Below, in pieces: positions 63,369 through 64,000 of a stretch of 64,000 nucleotides of DNA. Source of the DNA: Amycolatopsis nivea (lineage in GTDB: Bacteria; Actinomycetota; Actinomycetes; Mycobacteriales; Pseudonocardiaceae); assembly GCF_004522235.1 (NCBI RefSeq), contig NZ_SDLT01000002.1, positions 124,001 through 188,000 of the forward strand, read 5' to 3'. A program made the translations under genes and the position numbers. The first letter of the stretch is position 1; the number at the start of each line of letters is the position of its first letter. The notes under the pieces were generated by a model, which had not been told where the DNA came from, searched no databases, and was given only the letters and a program-made list of their open reading frames with translations.

Positions 63369-64000
63369 ATGCGGAAGATCACGGCGGCGGTGCTGGCGGT
63401 GTTCCTGGTGCTCTGCGGAGCAGCCCCGGCGACGGCGGCGACCGGACGCAGAGTCGTTGTGTACTACCAAACAACGCACCAAAACGGGTCGTACATCTCC
63501 CCGCTGGGGCTCACCGACCACGACACCGGCGTCACTGACGTGATCGTCGGAGCCGTGCACCTCAACGACGGCGGAACCATGACGCTCAACGACGATCCGC
63601 CGTCGGACGCCAAGTTCACGCAGATGTGGGCCGATCTCGCCACGATGCAAAGCAAAGGCGTGCACGCACTCGCCTTCGTCGGCGGCGCGGCGAAGGGCAG
63701 CTTCCAGCGCCTGGAGCAGGACTTCGACACCTACTATCCGTTGCTGCGCAACCTGATCCGCGACCATTCGCTGTCCGGCATCGATCTCGACGTCGAAGAA
63801 CAGATGTCGAACGACGCACTGAACCGGGTGATCGACGCGCTGCGGAACGACTTCGGCCCGGACTTCCTGATCACGCTCGCGCCGGTCGCGACCGAATTGA
63901 GCGGCGGTGGCGGCCTTTCCGGCCTCGACTACGACCGGCTTTATCGCGAGCGCGGCGACCAGATCTCCTGGTTCAACACCCAGTTCTACTGCGGCTGGGG
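63369..64000 (+). CDS. Secreted GH18-like glycosyl hydrolase, N-terminal part
   Basis: 210 codons from ATG 63369 are visible; the gene runs off the window. Signal peptide ITAAVLAVFLVLCGAAPATA. GH18-type barrel: VVVYYQTTHQNGSYISPLGLTD, then LAFVGGAAKGSF and HSLSGIDLDVEEQ, corresponding to the DxxDxDxE motif with Ser replacing the first Asp. The later Asp and Glu are kept. Chitinase/endoglycosidase-like; the substrate is not evident. Confidence 0.8.
   Translation, partial: MRKITAAVLAVFLVLCGAAPATAATGRRVVVYYQTTHQNGSYISPLGLTDHDTGVTDVIVGAVHLNDGGTMTLNDDPPSDAKFTQMWADLATMQSKGVHALAFVGGAAKGSFQRLEQDFDTYYPLLRNLIRDHSLSGIDLDVEEQMSNDALNRVIDALRNDFGPDFLITLAPVATELSGGGGLSGLDYDRLYRERGDQISWFNTQFYCGW

Overview
High-GC actinobacterial chromosome, most like a Pseudonocardiaceae such as Amycolatopsis. 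This is inferred from base composition, frequent GTG starts, stop/start overlaps (GTGA, ATGA), type VII secretion (EspG/PPE/WXG) proteins, a GT87 mannosyltransferase, and scattered purine genes in an order resembling mycobacteria. No rRNA, tRNA, CRISPR array, transposase or phage gene was seen.

Layout. 1-2.8 kb: end of a GH25 muramidase, a Pro/Gln-rich membrane protein, a pentapeptide-repeat protein and a frameshifted nitroreductase. 2.8-11.6 kb: purL, a heterodimeric ABC exporter, a PQQ-propeller protein, a PPOX protein and purQ-purS. 11.6-19.2 kb: a damaged paralogue of the Pro/Gln-rich protein, a GMC oxidoreductase with a methyltransferase, a GT87 enzyme, and an aldehyde dehydrogenase with a 2-hydroxyacid oxidase. 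Matching 17-bp palindromes precede the GMC and aldehyde dehydrogenase genes. 19.3-25 kb: MBL hydrolase, deacetylase, methyltransferase, FMN reductase, patatin and XRE regulator. 25-32.5 kb: purC, SAM hydrolase, MOSC protein, a deleted Nudix gene, an amino-acid ABC importer with two paralogous binding proteins, and purB. 32.5-37 kb: a De Ley-Doudoroff-type sugar-acid cluster (dgoD, SDR, aldolase, lactonase, FadR-type regulator) around an AT-rich divergent control region. 37-44.3 kb: GlxA/HD/RidA group, TetR, sigma/anti-sigma pair, threonine aldolase, HAD hydrolase and aminotransferase. 44.3-51.2 kb: a type VII effector locus without core secretion genes (WXG-lytic transglycosylase, EspC-like partner, receptor kinase, EspG, PPE, lipoprotein, PE-like protein). 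51.3-64 kb: purD, secreted GDPD, an SOS-box hypothetical gene, APC permease, a 15-bp x 20 tandem repeat, Na+/H+ antiporter, LLM oxidoreductase, OsmC, purA, a divergent conserved hypothetical, a secreted HNH nuclease and the start of a GH18 protein.

How the genes work together. purL/Q/S form FGAM synthase; purC, purB, purD and purA cover further purine steps (purF, purM, purN and purH lie outside). The kinase ectodomain carries two copies of a four-cysteine module also found in the lipoprotein of the facing operon, suggesting one envelope-sensing and secretion unit. Three genes (nitroreductase, Pro/Gln-rich paralogue, Nudix) are broken by indels; decay and assembly error cannot be told apart from this sequence.
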